The translations under genes and the position numbers were made by a program. From the NCBI RefSeq assembly GCF_019737615.1, contig NZ_JAHKKS010000010.1:103512-167511 (forward strand): a DNA stretch of 64,000 nt, written 5' to 3'. This document shows positions 49,161 through 59,000 of this stretch, one piece after another. Origin of the DNA: Sphingobium xanthum (GTDB lineage: Bacteria; Pseudomonadota; Alphaproteobacteria; Sphingomonadales; Sphingomonadaceae). The notes below the pieces were generated by a model, which saw only the letters and a list, made by a program, of their open reading frames with translations, was not told the origin of the DNA and made no database searches. Position 1 is the first letter of the stretch. Each line of letters starts with the position of its first letter.

Positions 49161-51053
49161 ATGATCCGCGTGATCGGCATCAACGCTTTGCGCGGCCTTT
49201 TGGGCGCTGCAGTCCTCATCTCGCTGAGTACATCCGGTCCCGCCGCCGACACGGGCATCGTCACCAGCCACGGCTTCGCGGCCTTCGGCACCCTCAAATA
49301 TCCCGCCGGCTTCAAGCATTTCGATTACACCAATCCCGACGCGCCCAAGGGCGGGGTCTTCCGCTCCGCGACGCAGGGCTATTACGACAGCTTCAACATC
49401 ATCTCGGTGATGGGCTTCCCGCCGTTCGGCCTGGAGCCGCTGGTGTTCGAGAAGCTGATGGTGCGCAGCCTGGACGAGCCGGCCTCGCAATATGGCCGGC
49501 TCGCCGAAAGCATCACTTATCCAAAGGACCTTTCCTGGGTCGAATATCGGCTGAACCCCAGAGCGCGGTTCAGCGACGGCAAGCCCGTGACGCCGGAGGA
49601 CGTAATCTTCTCGGTCAAGGTCGCGCAGAAGTCAGGTCGGCCGCTGATCCGGCGTTCGGGCGTGGCGGTCAGGGAGGCCTTGAAGACCGGGCCGCGCAGC
49701 GTGCGACTGATCCTGGCCGAGAAGAATACGCCGACCCTGGTCGCCTCGGCCAACGAGTTGACCGTACTGCCCAAGCATTTCTACGAGAAGACCGACTTCA
49801 CCAAGGCGACGATGCAGATACCGGTGGGCAGCGGGCCTTACCGGATCAAGAGCTTCTCGCCCGGCCGATCGGTCTACATGGAGCGGCGCGACGACTATTG
49901 GGGCAAGGATATGCCCACGGCGCGCGGCCGCTACAATATGGACATACGCTACGACTGGTATCGCGATCTCGCGGTCTATGCCGAGGCGTTTCTCGCCGGT
50001 GACTATGATTTCCGCATGGATCAGTCTGCCTTGCGCTGGAAGCGCGAGGAGCAATTGGCGACGTTCAAGCGGGGCGATCTCGTCCGCTCCTTCATCCCCT
50101 ACAGGACGCCGATCTCGTATCAGGGCCTCACCATCAACACGCGCAACCCCTTCTTCGCGGATGTGCGGGTGCGACGAGCGATGCTCCACGCCTTCGACTA
50201 TGAGTGGTTCCAGAAGCATATCCTTCACGGCTATCACGGCCGGGTCTCGAACTATTTCGAGAACAGCGATTTCGACATCAAGGGCACGGCGCCCTCGGCT
50301 GCGGAACTGAAGCTGCTGGAGCCGTGGCGCGACCGATTGCCGCCGGAAGTGTTCGCGGCGCCCAAGCCCCTGCCGGTACTCGGTACGCGCGATCGCCAGC
50401 GGACGAACCTGCTGGAGGCGGCCCGGCTCATCAAGGAGGCCGGCTACCCAATCGAGAATCTGCGGCTGGTCGATCCGAAGACGCGCCAGCCCATCACGCT
50501 CGACCTGATGCTAGGTTATGGCGTCTCGCAGGAGAAATATATCACCCAGTTCGTCCGCAATCTCGACCGGCTCGGGATCACGGTGAACATCAAGCTCTAC
50601 GACAATTCGACCGTTCGCCAGTTCACCGCGCGCTACGACTATGATCTGCGCATCTCGGTGCCGAACCTGCCCACGCTGATCGCGCCGGGCAATGAGATGC
50701 GCAATGAATGGCAATCGGACGGGCGCACGCGGATCGACTCGCGCAACCTGTCCGGCGTCGCCGATCCTGCGGTCGATAGCCTGCTCAATACCATGGTGAC
50801 GGCGCCGGAGCGCGATGTGGCGGTGGCTGCCGGGCGGGCAATGAATCGCGTGCTGGTGGCGGGCGTCTATTCGGTGCCGATGCAGCATATTTATCCCGCG
50901 CCGACGGGCACGCAGTCCTTCACCTACTGGAACAAGTTTGGCCGGCCGAAGGTCGAGCCGGTCAATACCTTCCCCTTCTTCATGCTCGACCATTGGTGGA
51001 TCGACAAGGCGAAGCAGGATGCGCTGCGCAAGCGGCTGGGGAAGGCCATATGA
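49161..51053 (+). CDS. yejA: Peptide/oligopeptide ABC transporter substrate-binding protein
   Basis: 630 residues, SBP family 5 of the YejA type. Signal peptide in the first ~30 residues (NALRGLLGAAVLISLSTSGP). The mature protein begins HGFAAFGTLKYPAGFKHFDY, then NPDAPKGG, the typical YejA opening, and contains FSDGKPVTPEDVIFSVKVAQ, KHFYEKTDF and FFMLDHWWIDK at the end. Periplasmic binding of peptides or microcin-C-like compounds in relatives. Its stop overlaps the permease ATG. The start has no clear ribosome site but no better start exists. Confidence 0.9.
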   Translation: MIRVIGINALRGLLGAAVLISLSTSGPAADTGIVTSHGFAAFGTLKYPAGFKHFDYTNPDAPKGGVFRSATQGYYDSFNIISVMGFPPFGLEPLVFEKLMVRSLDEPASQYGRLAESITYPKDLSWVEYRLNPRARFSDGKPVTPEDVIFSVKVAQKSGRPLIRRSGVAVREALKTGPRSVRLILAEKNTPTLVASANELTVLPKHFYEKTDFTKATMQIPVGSGPYRIKSFSPGRSVYMERRDDYWGKDMPTARGRYNMDIRYDWYRDLAVYAEAFLAGDYDFRMDQSALRWKREEQLATFKRGDLVRSFIPYRTPISYQGLTINTRNPFFADVRVRRAMLHAFDYEWFQKHILHGYHGRVSNYFENSDFDIKGTAPSAAELKLLEPWRDRLPPEVFAAPKPLPVLGTRDRQRTNLLEAARLIKEAGYPIENLRLVDPKTRQPITLDLMLGYGVSQEKYITQFVRNLDRLGITVNIKLYDNSTVRQFTARYDYDLRISVPNLPTLIAPGNEMRNEWQSDGRTRIDSRNLSGVADPAVDSLLNTMVTAPERDVAVAAGRAMNRVLVAGVYSVPMQHIYPAPTGTQSFTYWNKFGRPKVEPVNTFPFFMLDHWWIDKAKQDALRKRLGKAI

Positions 51054-52129
51054 GCGGTCTCATCGGCTATATCCTGCGCCGCATCCTGTTCATGCTGCCC
51101 ACCCTGCTCGGTATCGTGACGATCGCCTTCGTCATCATCCAGTTCGTGCCCGGCGGGCCGATCGACCAGATCGCCGCGCGCATGTCCGGCGAGGCGACGA
51201 GCGCAACGGCGAATTTCGACGGATCGGCGCCCTCGGGTCCGGTCGACAGCGGCGCGACGACGAGCGGCCTGCCGCCCGAGGTCGTGAAAGAGCTGGAGCA
51301 ACTCTACGGCTTCGACCGGCCGGTCCACGAGCGCTACTTCAAGATGCTGAAGGACTTCGCGACCTTCGATCTCGGGACGAGCTATTACAAGGACGAGAAG
51401 GTCATCGATCTCATCCTGTCCAAGATGCCGGTCTCGGTCTCGCTCGGCTTCTGGACGATCCTGCTGACCTATCTGGTCTCGATCCCGCTCGGCATCCGCA
51501 AGGCTGTGCGTGTCGGCACGGCGTTCGACAACTGGACCAGCTTCCTCATCATTGTGGGCTATGCAATCCCGGCCTTCCTTTTCGCGATCCTGCTGATCGT
51601 CTTCTTCGCGGGCGGCAATTTCTGGAACCTCTTCCCCTCGCGCGGGCTGACATCGGACAATTGGGAAGAGCTCTCCGCGCTCGGCAAGATCGGCGACTAT
51701 TTCTGGCACATCACCTTGCCGATCCTCGCCATCTCGATCGGCGCCTTCGCCAATCTCACCATGCTCTGCAAGAACTCGACGCTCGACGAGATCAACAAGC
51801 AATATGTGACGACGGCGCGGGCCAAGGGCCTGAGCGAGAACCGCGTCCTCTATGGCCATGTGTTCCGCAACGCGATGATGATCGTGGTCGCGGGCTTCCC
51901 GCATGCCTTCATCACCATATTGTTCGCCTCCTCGCTGCTGATCGAGGTGATCTTCTCGCTGGACGGCATCGGCCTGCTCAGCTTCGAGGCGGCGATGAAC
52001 CGCGACTATCCGGTCATGCTCGGCTCGCTCTTCATGTTCTCGCTGCTCGGCCTCATCGCCAATCTGCTGGGCGACATCTGCTACGTGCTGGTCGATCCGC
52101 GCATCGACTTCGAAAGGCGGGACGTATGA
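51050..52129 (+). CDS. yejB: ABC transporter permease, YejB type
   Basis: 359 residues. LIGYILRRILFMLPTLLGIV in the first span, QLYGFDRPVHERYFKMLKDF, then FDLGTSY, and the EAA-like loop around VTTARAKGLSENRVLYGHVF place it as the YejB permease. A Ser/Gly/Thr-rich insertion (about 45-75) is typical. ATG 51050 (ATGA overlap with yejA stop) was preferred over the upstream open-frame methionine. Confidence 0.91.
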   Translation: MSGLIGYILRRILFMLPTLLGIVTIAFVIIQFVPGGPIDQIAARMSGEATSATANFDGSAPSGPVDSGATTSGLPPEVVKELEQLYGFDRPVHERYFKMLKDFATFDLGTSYYKDEKVIDLILSKMPVSVSLGFWTILLTYLVSIPLGIRKAVRVGTAFDNWTSFLIIVGYAIPAFLFAILLIVFFAGGNFWNLFPSRGLTSDNWEELSALGKIGDYFWHITLPILAISIGAFANLTMLCKNSTLDEINKQYVTTARAKGLSENRVLYGHVFRNAMMIVVAGFPHAFITILFASSLLIEVIFSLDGIGLLSFEAAMNRDYPVMLGSLFMFSLLGLIANLLGDICYVLVDPRIDFERRDV

Positions 52130-53199
52130 ACGTCGAGGCGCAAGCGCTCGAGCCGCCAGTCGAGCCGGTCCGCCGCTTCCGGTTCACGCCGCTCACACGG
52201 CGGCGCTGGGCCACATTCAGGGCGCACAAGCGCGGCTACTACAGCCTGTGGATATTCCTCGCGCTCTACCTCGTCTCGCTCTGCGCGGAACTGGTGGCGA
52301 ACGACAAGCCGCTTTTCGTCTGGCACAAGGGCGGGGCTTATGTGCCGGCGCTGGTCGCCTATCCGGAGACAGCCTTCGGCGGGCAGTTCGAGACCGAGGC
52401 GGACTATAGCGACCCGGCCGTGCAGAAGATGATCGCCGACAATGGCTGGGCGATCTGGCCGATCATCCCCTACAGCTACAAGACGATCGACTATGACATC
52501 GGCGCCGAGCTGCCTGACGGCCCGTCCGCGCGGCACTGGCTCGGCACGGACGATCAGGGCCGCGACGTGCTGGCGCGGCTGATTTACGGTTTCCGACTTT
52601 CCGTGAGCTTCGGCCTGCTGCTGACGGTGTTCAGTTCGATGATCGGCGTGGCGGCGGGCGCCGTGCAGGGCTTCTTTGGCGGCTGGACCGACCTGCTGCT
52701 CCAGCGCGCGATCGAGATTTTCCAGAGCCTGCCTTTGCTCTACCTGCTCATCATCGTCAGCACGATGGTGCAGCCGGGGTTCTTCACCTTGCTGGGCGTG
52801 CTGCTGCTGTTCAGCTGGATGGCGCTGGTCCGCGTCGTACGCGCCGAGTTCCTGCGCGCGCGCAATCTCGAATATGTGCGCGCGGCGCGGGCGCTGGGGC
52901 TCAAGAACGGCAAGATCATGTTCAAGCATATCCTGCCCAATGCGATGGTCGCGACGCTCACTTTCCTGCCGTTCGTGCTCAATGCGTCGATCACGACGCT
53001 GACGTCGCTCGATTTCCTCGGCTTCGGCCTCCCGCGCGGCTCTCCCTCGCTCGGCGAACTGCTCAGCCAGGCGCGCAACAATCTCAACGCGCCCTGGCTC
53101 GGGGTTTCGGGCTTCATGGTCATGGCGATCATGCTCTCGCTGTTGATCTTCATTGGCGAAGCGGTCCGTGATGCCTTCGATCCGCGGAGGGCTGCATGA
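52126..53199 (+). CDS. yejE: ABC transporter permease, YejE type
   Basis: 357 residues: RRRWATFRAHKRGYYSLWIF at the start, HWLGTDDQGRDVLARLIYGF in the middle, the EAA loop YVRAARALGLKNGKIMFKHI and LDFLGFGLPRGSPSLGELL. Typical YejE length and order. ATG 52126 overlaps the yejB stop by 4 bases; its own stop overlaps the ATPase ATG by 4 bases. Confidence 0.92.
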   Translation: MNVEAQALEPPVEPVRRFRFTPLTRRRWATFRAHKRGYYSLWIFLALYLVSLCAELVANDKPLFVWHKGGAYVPALVAYPETAFGGQFETEADYSDPAVQKMIADNGWAIWPIIPYSYKTIDYDIGAELPDGPSARHWLGTDDQGRDVLARLIYGFRLSVSFGLLLTVFSSMIGVAAGAVQGFFGGWTDLLLQRAIEIFQSLPLLYLLIIVSTMVQPGFFTLLGVLLLFSWMALVRVVRAEFLRARNLEYVRAARALGLKNGKIMFKHILPNAMVATLTFLPFVLNASITTLTSLDFLGFGLPRGSPSLGELLSQARNNLNAPWLGVSGFMVMAIMLSLLIFIGEAVRDAFDPRRAA

Positions 53200-54839
53200 G
53201 CGAGGCTGGCACGCCATTGCTTGAGGTCGAGAATCTCGGCGTCAATTTCCGGTCCGAAGGCCGGATCATCGAGGCCGTGAAAGGCGCGACCTTCACCTTG
53301 CGGCGGGGCGAGACCTTGTCGCTGGTCGGGGAGTCCGGATCGGGCAAGTCGACCGCGGCCATGTCGATCATGCAGTTGTTGCCTTATCCGATCGCCTCGC
53401 ACCCGACCGGATCGATCCGGCTCGACGGGCAGGAGCTGGTCGGCGCGGACGAGCGCACGATGCAGCGCGTGCGCGGCCACCGGATCGCGCTGGTGCCGCA
53501 AGAGCCGCTGACCTCGCTCAATCCGCTGCACACGATCGACCGGCAGATCATCGAGTCGATCCGCCAGCACCAGCCCGACATCACGAAGGAGGCGGCGCTT
53601 GCCCGCACGATCGAGCTGCTGAAGCTGGTCGGCCTGCGCGACGCGGAAAATCGGGTGAAATCCTATCCGCACGAGCTGTCCGGCGGGCAGCGCCAGCGCG
53701 TGATGATCGCCATGGCGCTGGCCAATGAGCCGGACCTGCTGATCGCCGACGAGCCGACGACGGCGCTCGACGTCACCGTCCAGGCGCAGGTGCTCGACCT
53801 GCTGCAGAAGCTCCAGAAGCAGCTTGGCATGGCGATGCTGCTCATCACGCACGATCTCGGCATCGTGCGCAAGATGGCCGAGCGCGTCTGCGTCATGACC
53901 GACGGCGTGATCGTGGAGGCTGGTAACACGGCCGAAGTCTTCGACAATCCGCGGCATGCCTACACGAAGAAGCTGCTCGATGCCGAGCCGCGCGGGCGGC
54001 CGCTGGAGACGGCGCAGGAGCCGGCCTGTGTCATGGAGGCGGACGACCTCAAGGTGCATTTTCCGATCAAGGGCTGGTTCGGCAAGCCCCGCGGCCATGT
54101 GAAGGCTGTCGATGGCATCTCGATCCGCATCCGGCGCGGCAAGACTCTGGGCGTGGTGGGTGAGTCGGGATCGGGCAAAAGCACGATGGGCCTCGCCTTG
54201 CTGCGCCTCATCAAGAGCCAGGGCGGCATCCGCTTCTGCGAAGAGCCGATCGACATGCGCAACACGAAGGAAATGCGCCGGTTTCGCGACCGCATGCAGA
54301 TCGTCTTCCAGGACCCGTTCGCGTCCCTCAGCCCGCGTCTCACCATCGCGCAGATCATCGAGGAGGGGCTGATCAACTTCCGGCCGGAGCTGGGGCGGCA
54401 GGAGCGGCGCGACGCCGTGCGCCAGATGCTCGACGAGGTCGGCCTGCGCGGCAATATCCTCGATCGCTATCCGCACGAATTCTCGGGTGGTCAGCGCCAG
54501 CGCATCGCCATCGCGCGCGCGATCATCCTCAAGCCCGATTTCGTCGTGCTGGACGAGCCGACGTCCGCGTTGGACATGTCCGTGCAAGGCCAGATCGTCG
54601 ATCTGCTGCGCGACCTGCAGGAGAAGCACGGGCTGACCTATCTCTTCATCAGCCATGATCTGAAGGTCGTCCGCGCGCTGGCGCACGATATCGTGGTGAT
54701 GAAGGACGGTCATGTCGTCGAGCATGGTCCGGCCGACGGCATCTTCGAGTCAGCCTCCAGCGCCTACACCAAGGAATTGATCAGCGCCGCTTTCGATCTA
54801 CGCGCCCGCGATCCGGCCATGACAACGGTTTCCAGTTGA
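53196..54839 (+). CDS. yejF: ABC transporter duplicated ATP-binding protein, YejF type
   Basis: 547 residues with two complete ATPase domains: Walker [14 protein letters not shown] (about 46) and [13 protein letters not shown] (about 325), signatures LSGGQRQRV and FSGGQRQRI, Walker [13 protein letters not shown] and [12 protein letters not shown]. Such double ATPases serve YejABEF peptide importers. The operon is complete and ends here. Upstream and downstream MetE-like genes suggest the imported compound may be related to their substrate. Confidence 0.94.
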   Translation: MSEAGTPLLEVENLGVNFRSEGRIIEAVKGATFTLRRGETLSLVGESGSGKSTAAMSIMQLLPYPIASHPTGSIRLDGQELVGADERTMQRVRGHRIALVPQEPLTSLNPLHTIDRQIIESIRQHQPDITKEAALARTIELLKLVGLRDAENRVKSYPHELSGGQRQRVMIAMALANEPDLLIADEPTTALDVTVQAQVLDLLQKLQKQLGMAMLLITHDLGIVRKMAERVCVMTDGVIVEAGNTAEVFDNPRHAYTKKLLDAEPRGRPLETAQEPACVMEADDLKVHFPIKGWFGKPRGHVKAVDGISIRIRRGKTLGVVGESGSGKSTMGLALLRLIKSQGGIRFCEEPIDMRNTKEMRRFRDRMQIVFQDPFASLSPRLTIAQIIEEGLINFRPELGRQERRDAVRQMLDEVGLRGNILDRYPHEFSGGQRQRIAIARAIILKPDFVVLDEPTSALDMSVQGQIVDLLRDLQEKHGLTYLFISHDLKVVRALAHDIVVMKDGHVVEHGPADGIFESASSAYTKELISAAFDLRARDPAMTTVSS

Positions 54840-54854
54840 AGCACGTTGCATAAC

Positions 54855-54889
54855 TGTCACAAAGTGCAACGCCATTCGTTATAGTGACA
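54855..54889. promoter_or_regulatory. TGTCAC/GTGACA inverted repeat upstream of the second AraC gene
   Basis: Half-sites TGTCAC (54855-54860) and GTGACA (54884-54889) are perfect inverted copies 23 bases apart; GTGACA directly abuts the -35 box at 54890. A candidate autoregulatory or activator site. Confidence 0.45.
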
Positions 54890-54917
54890 TTGACGCGCGC
54901 CCTCATTCGCATATCAT
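54890..54917 (+). promoter_or_regulatory. Promoter of the second AraC gene
   Basis: TTGACG at 54890-54895, 16-base spacer, TATCAT at 54912-54917, about 60 bases before the ATG. Same spacing and identical -10 as at 39577-39604. Confidence 0.55.
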
Positions 54918-54976
54918 GCTCGGCGGAGAGATTTTGGGGAATCCAGCGATGGGCTCCCTGGAAGAGGTATTTAGGA

Positions 54977-55927
54977 ATGAGGCAAGCCGCAGAGCTGGCG
55001 GAGAGCAGATACGCCGTCGCGCCTACCATCTATACAGCCAATATCCATGGCGAACGGACCCATATCGAGGTCTATACCCGCGTCCCGGACTCACAGATTC
55101 GCACGATCGACATGGGGCCGATGGAGATGATCGTGATGCGCTGCGGATCGGTCGCGATCCGGCGCAATGCGCATGAGATCACCGGCCGCTCCAAACGCAT
55201 GTCGACGTTCATCCTGCAGGTTCGCGGCCATGGCGCGTTCAAGCATTATGGCAACCAGATCATGCTCGACGAGGGCGACTTCACGCTCTGCGACAACAAC
55301 ACGCAATATGAGCTGCGGCTGGACGGGCCGAACGAGCTGATCATGTTCCGCGTGCCCATGTCGATGGTGAAGGAGACGATTCCGTCGCCGGATCATCTGT
55401 GCGGGCGTCGACTGGCGCGGCATGATGGGCTTGCCTCGACGGCGGCCGCCATGGCCATCGATATCGCCCGCAAGGACGATCTCGCCTTGAGCACGGAAAC
55501 GCGCGAGCGGGCAGGGCGGCATCTCCTGGATGTGCTGGCAAGTTCCTATGCGGCGATGATGGACGACCGCATGTCCGCCTCGGCGATCATGTCGGGCCGC
55601 TTCTGGAAGGTGAAGCTCTTCATCGAGGAGAATCTCCGCGATCCCGAGCTCAGCCCTTCGCTGATCGCGCGCAAGCTGCAGCTGTCCGATCGCTATCTGC
55701 GGATGATCTTCGCCGTCAGCGATGAATCGCCCTCGGCCTATATCCTGCGGCGCCGTCTGGAAGAATGCGCCCGCCAGCTGCGCGATCCGCGCTGGCGCAG
55801 CCATTCGATCACGGACATCGCGTTCAGCTGGGGGTTCAACAGTGCCCCGCATTTCGCCCGCAGCTTCCGTGCGCGGTTCGAGAATTCGCCGCGCGACTAT
55901 CGCCAGCTGCACGTCGAAGCAGCCTGA
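54977..55927 (+). CDS. AraC-family regulator (paralogue 2)
   Basis: About 316 residues. The N-terminal sensor domain includes STFILQVRGHGAFKHYGNQI, then LDEGDFTLCDNNTQY; the DNA-binding part has LFIEENLRDPELSPSLIARK, LSDRYLRMIFAVSDESPSAY and HSITDIAFSWGFNSAPHF, nearly identical to the first AraC paralogue. ATG 54977 follows GAAGAGG. It lies between yejF and the second MetE-like gene and probably controls one or both. Terminated by a strong hairpin. Confidence 0.88.
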   Translation: MRQAAELAESRYAVAPTIYTANIHGERTHIEVYTRVPDSQIRTIDMGPMEMIVMRCGSVAIRRNAHEITGRSKRMSTFILQVRGHGAFKHYGNQIMLDEGDFTLCDNNTQYELRLDGPNELIMFRVPMSMVKETIPSPDHLCGRRLARHDGLASTAAAMAIDIARKDDLALSTETRERAGRHLLDVLASSYAAMMDDRMSASAIMSGRFWKVKLFIEENLRDPELSPSLIARKLQLSDRYLRMIFAVSDESPSAYILRRRLEECARQLRDPRWRSHSITDIAFSWGFNSAPHFARSFRARFENSPRDYRQLHVEAA

Positions 55928-55974
55928 CGCACGCCGCGCAGCGCCAAGCTCTCACGGCCTTTTCAAAAAATCCG

Positions 55975-56003
55975 CTGGCCCGGAACAAATCGTTCCGGGC
56001 CAG
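55975..56003 (+). terminator. Hairpin terminator after the second AraC gene
   Basis: CTGGCCCGGAAC (55975-55986), loop AAATC, GTTCCGGGCCAG (55992-56003): a perfect 12-bp stem followed by TCAATCTT. It also sits in the leader of the following MetE-like gene. Confidence 0.7.
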
Positions 56004-56070
56004 TCAATCTTCGGGCGTTTCGTCGTGGCACGGGCATCTAGATAATGACCACTGACGAGAGGGTGCCAGC

Positions 56071-57285
56071 ATGCGGCGTTCAACCGAATATTTCCTGAGC
56101 AGCCATGGCGGTAACCTGCCGCGTCCGGCGGCGTTCGATGCGAAGCTCGCCAAATTTGACGACTATAAGGACGAGATTGCGGTCGAACTGCCCCAGGCCG
56201 TCCAGTGGGTCGTCGACAAGCAGATCGAATGCGGCGTCGATATCGTCAATGACGGCGAATATGTGAAGGCCGCGAACGGCGGCGGCTACACCAGCTATAT
56301 CGGTGCCCGCACGACCGGTTTCGACCGCCGCCTGCGGCCCGAGGGCTCGAAGCCCAAGCGCGCCTTCGTCGCCGAGCGCGACCGGCGCGATTTCCCCGGC
56401 TTTTATGAGTCGGGCCTCTGGTTCGCGGGTTCCGGCGGTCCTATCCGCCCCGGCTTCATGACGCCCGGCGGCAGCGGCGGCATGCCGGACTTCGGCAAGT
56501 ATGAAGCTGTCTGCACCGGCGACATCACCTATACCGGTCAGGCCGAGATCCAGAAGGACATCGATGCGGTCAAGAAGGCATTGGCCGGCAAGTCGAACGT
56601 GGATGGCTTCATCGCCGCGCTCGGCCCGCTGAGCACGGGCGCGGGCACCACGAACCTGCACTACAAGGACGAGCAGGAATATATGTTCGCCGTCGCCGAC
56701 TGCATGCGGCAGGAATATAAGGCGATCACCGACGCGGGCCTGATCGTGCAGATCGACGAACCGGAGTTCGCGACGAGCTGGATGTTCTACCCCGACTACA
56801 CCGTCGACGAATATCGCAAATATCTCGATTTCTGCGTCGAGATCATCAACCATGCGCTGCGCGGCCTGCCGGAAGACCAGATCCGCTTCCACATGTGCTG
56901 GGGTTCGGGTCACCGCCCGCACACCAATGACATCGAGTTCCAGCACATCGCGGACAAGCTGATGCAAGTGAACGCGCAGGCATATTCGTTCGAGGCCTCG
57001 AACCCGCGCCACGCCCACGAATATCGTGTCTTCGAGGATCTGAAGCTGCCCGACGGCAAGATCATCGTGCCCGGCGTGGTCGGCCATTATACCGATCTCG
57101 TGGAGCATCCCGAGCTGGTTGCCGAGCGGCTGGTCAACTTCGCCAGGCTGGTCGGCATGGAGAATGTCCACGCCGGCACCGACTGCGGCATCGGTTCGCG
57201 CGTGGGTCATGAAGAGATCGTCTGGGCGAAGCTCAGCGCGATGGCCGAGGGTTGCCGCATCGCCGGCAAGCGCATGAAATCATGA
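56071..57285 (+). CDS. Single-barrel MetE-like zinc enzyme (paralogue 2)
   Basis: 404 residues; starts MRRSTEYFLSSHGGNLPRPA like paralogue 1 and keeps the zinc ligands His274, Cys276 (RFHMCWGSGHRPH), Glu308 and Cys372 (AGTDCGIGSR). The main differences are in the 80-150 region (TSYIGARTTGFDRRLRPEG; FMTPGGSGGMPDF), which may shape a different substrate pocket, and a shorter C-terminus. The AGAGGGTGCC ribosome region precedes ATG. Two retained copies around a transporter suggest related but distinct substrates. Confidence 0.83.
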   Translation: MRRSTEYFLSSHGGNLPRPAAFDAKLAKFDDYKDEIAVELPQAVQWVVDKQIECGVDIVNDGEYVKAANGGGYTSYIGARTTGFDRRLRPEGSKPKRAFVAERDRRDFPGFYESGLWFAGSGGPIRPGFMTPGGSGGMPDFGKYEAVCTGDITYTGQAEIQKDIDAVKKALAGKSNVDGFIAALGPLSTGAGTTNLHYKDEQEYMFAVADCMRQEYKAITDAGLIVQIDEPEFATSWMFYPDYTVDEYRKYLDFCVEIINHALRGLPEDQIRFHMCWGSGHRPHTNDIEFQHIADKLMQVNAQAYSFEASNPRHAHEYRVFEDLKLPDGKIIVPGVVGHYTDLVEHPELVAERLVNFARLVGMENVHAGTDCGIGSRVGHEEIVWAKLSAMAEGCRIAGKRMKS

Positions 57286-57292
57286 TAATATT

Positions 57293-57318
57293 GCGGCGCG
57301 GCCTTCTGGCCGCGCCGC
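57293..57318. terminator. GC-rich perfect hairpin after the second MetE-like gene
   Basis: GCGGCGCGGCC (57293-57303), loop TTCT, GGCCGCGCCGC (57308-57318), eight bases after the stop. No T tract. Confidence 0.6.
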
Positions 57319-57466
57319 GAATGCCCCCGGCAGAGCGACAGACCTTGGAAGAAGGCGCCGCCGCGCCAGGCATGAGGGAGCAGGATGGGACGGGCCGCGG
57401 ACAATGCCGACGAGAGCATATGCGACTTCCCAATTGAGCAAGCGGGGAGTGGGCAGGCGTGCAACC

Positions 57467-57494
57467 TTGCCCACTAAGGGGAATCGCTTATCAT
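57467..57494 (+). promoter_or_regulatory. Promoter candidate of the MFS gene
   Basis: TTGCCC (57467-57472), 16-base spacer, TATCAT (57489-57494), about 70 bases before the MFS ATG; same layout as the two AraC promoters. Confidence 0.45.
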
Positions 57495-57565
57495 ATTAAC
57501 TATTACGCGCTGAGGCCGACGGCGACGTAGAATCATAATGAACCGATCGACTTCCGGAGAGCGTG

Positions 57566-58963
57566 ATGGCTGATGCAGTGAATGTCCCCGTTTCGGCGCC
57601 TCATGCAGGCGAGGCAGCAGCGGCCGCGACCCCGCCTGTCGAGGGCCAGCCCTGGCCGCCGCGCAAGGACGCTTATTACTCGCTCTTCGTCATGACGATC
57701 GTGGTCATGTTCACGGTGCTCGATCGCAGCGTGATGTCGCTGCTGATCGAACCGATCAAACAGGATTTCGGGATCACCGACACGCAGGCCGCTCTGCTCA
57801 TCGGCGCGGCTTTTTCATTGCCTTACGGCATCGTCGGTATCTGGGTCGCGCGGCTCGCGGATTTCCACAATCGCCGCAATCTGGTCGCCTGTTCCATCGC
57901 CTTCTGGAGCGCCTGTACGGTCGCTTGCGGCGCGGCGCAGGGCTATTGGAGCCTGATGATCGCTCGCATGGGCATCGGCGCGGGCGAGTCCGGATACGGC
58001 CCGGCCAGCTGGTCCATCGCGACCGACAACTGGCCGCGCGAAAAGGTCGCCTTCGCGACCGCGACCATGGGCATGGGCGCTATGCTCGGCACCGGCCTGG
58101 CGCTGTTTCTCGGCGGCGCGGTGTTGCATTTCGTGGCCGGCATGCCGCCGGTCGAGCTGCCGGGCATCGGCCTCATCCGCTCCTGGCAATGGACCTTCAT
58201 CATCGTCGGCGCTCCGGGCTTGATCTGGACGCTGGTCGTGCTCACCACCAAGGAGCCGCCCCGGCGCGGTCTCGGCGGCAAGAAGGCGGCGCAGGTGCCC
58301 GTGCGCGAAGTCGCCGGCTGGCTCAAGGACGACTGGCGGACCTATGCCGCGACCGTCGGCGGCATGGGCATGAAGGCGATGCTGCTCGCCGTGCCGGCCA
58401 CCTGGGGCGCGACCTTCATCCACCGCGAGTTCGGCTGGCCGCTCTCCGAAGTCGGCATGATCACCGGCACGATCACGCTGATCATCTCGCCCATCGCGCT
58501 GATGACCGGCGCCAAGCTGTCCGAATATTGGACGACGCTCGGCCGGAATGACGCCAATTTGCGTATCGTCCTCTATGGGCTCTTGATCTCCGTGCCGATC
58601 ATGATCGCCGCGCCGATGATGCCCAATCCCTGGATGGTGCTGGCGATGAACGCGGCGGCGAGCTTCGTCGGCACGGTCGGCTTCGGCCCCAGCATCGCGG
58701 CCTTCCAGGTGATCACGCCCAATCGCATGCGCGCGCAGGTCGGCGCGCTGACCCAGTTCTGCAACAACGTCATCGCCTTCGCGCTCAGCCCGGTCATCGT
58801 CGCGCTCTTCACCGACTATCTGTTCCGCGACGAGGGCGCGCTCAAATATTCGATGATGCTCAACGCCGCGATCATGGGCACGTTCGCCATCCTGATCGTG
58901 GTGCAGGGCATGAAGCCTTACGCCCGCTCCTACCAGCGGGCCGTCCGCGAATTCGCAAACTGA
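57566..58963 (+). CDS. MFS transporter, spinster-like
   Basis: 465 residues, twelve spans after an Ala/Pro-rich cytosolic N-terminus of ~35 residues. TVLDRSVMSLLIEPIKQDFG and VARLADFHNRRNLVACSIAF are the first-half signatures; GAGESGYGPASWSIATDNWP is typical of spinster-like carriers. ATG 57566 after GGAGAG was preferred to GTG 57563. The amidohydrolase gene follows by 37 bases, so the carrier may import its substrate. Confidence 0.87.
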   Translation: MADAVNVPVSAPHAGEAAAAATPPVEGQPWPPRKDAYYSLFVMTIVVMFTVLDRSVMSLLIEPIKQDFGITDTQAALLIGAAFSLPYGIVGIWVARLADFHNRRNLVACSIAFWSACTVACGAAQGYWSLMIARMGIGAGESGYGPASWSIATDNWPREKVAFATATMGMGAMLGTGLALFLGGAVLHFVAGMPPVELPGIGLIRSWQWTFIIVGAPGLIWTLVVLTTKEPPRRGLGGKKAAQVPVREVAGWLKDDWRTYAATVGGMGMKAMLLAVPATWGATFIHREFGWPLSEVGMITGTITLIISPIALMTGAKLSEYWTTLGRNDANLRIVLYGLLISVPIMIAAPMMPNPWMVLAMNAAASFVGTVGFGPSIAAFQVITPNRMRAQVGALTQFCNNVIAFALSPVIVALFTDYLFRDEGALKYSMMLNAAIMGTFAILIVVQGMKPYARSYQRAVREFAN

Positions 58964-59000
58964 CCCCATCGCACCAGACACCAAGCTGAAAGAGGATTGC

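Noticed and set aside
52740..54725. 661-codon minus-strand frame opposite yejE and yejF
   Set aside because: Antisense to ATPase domains with intact Walker motifs; the translation shows no family features.
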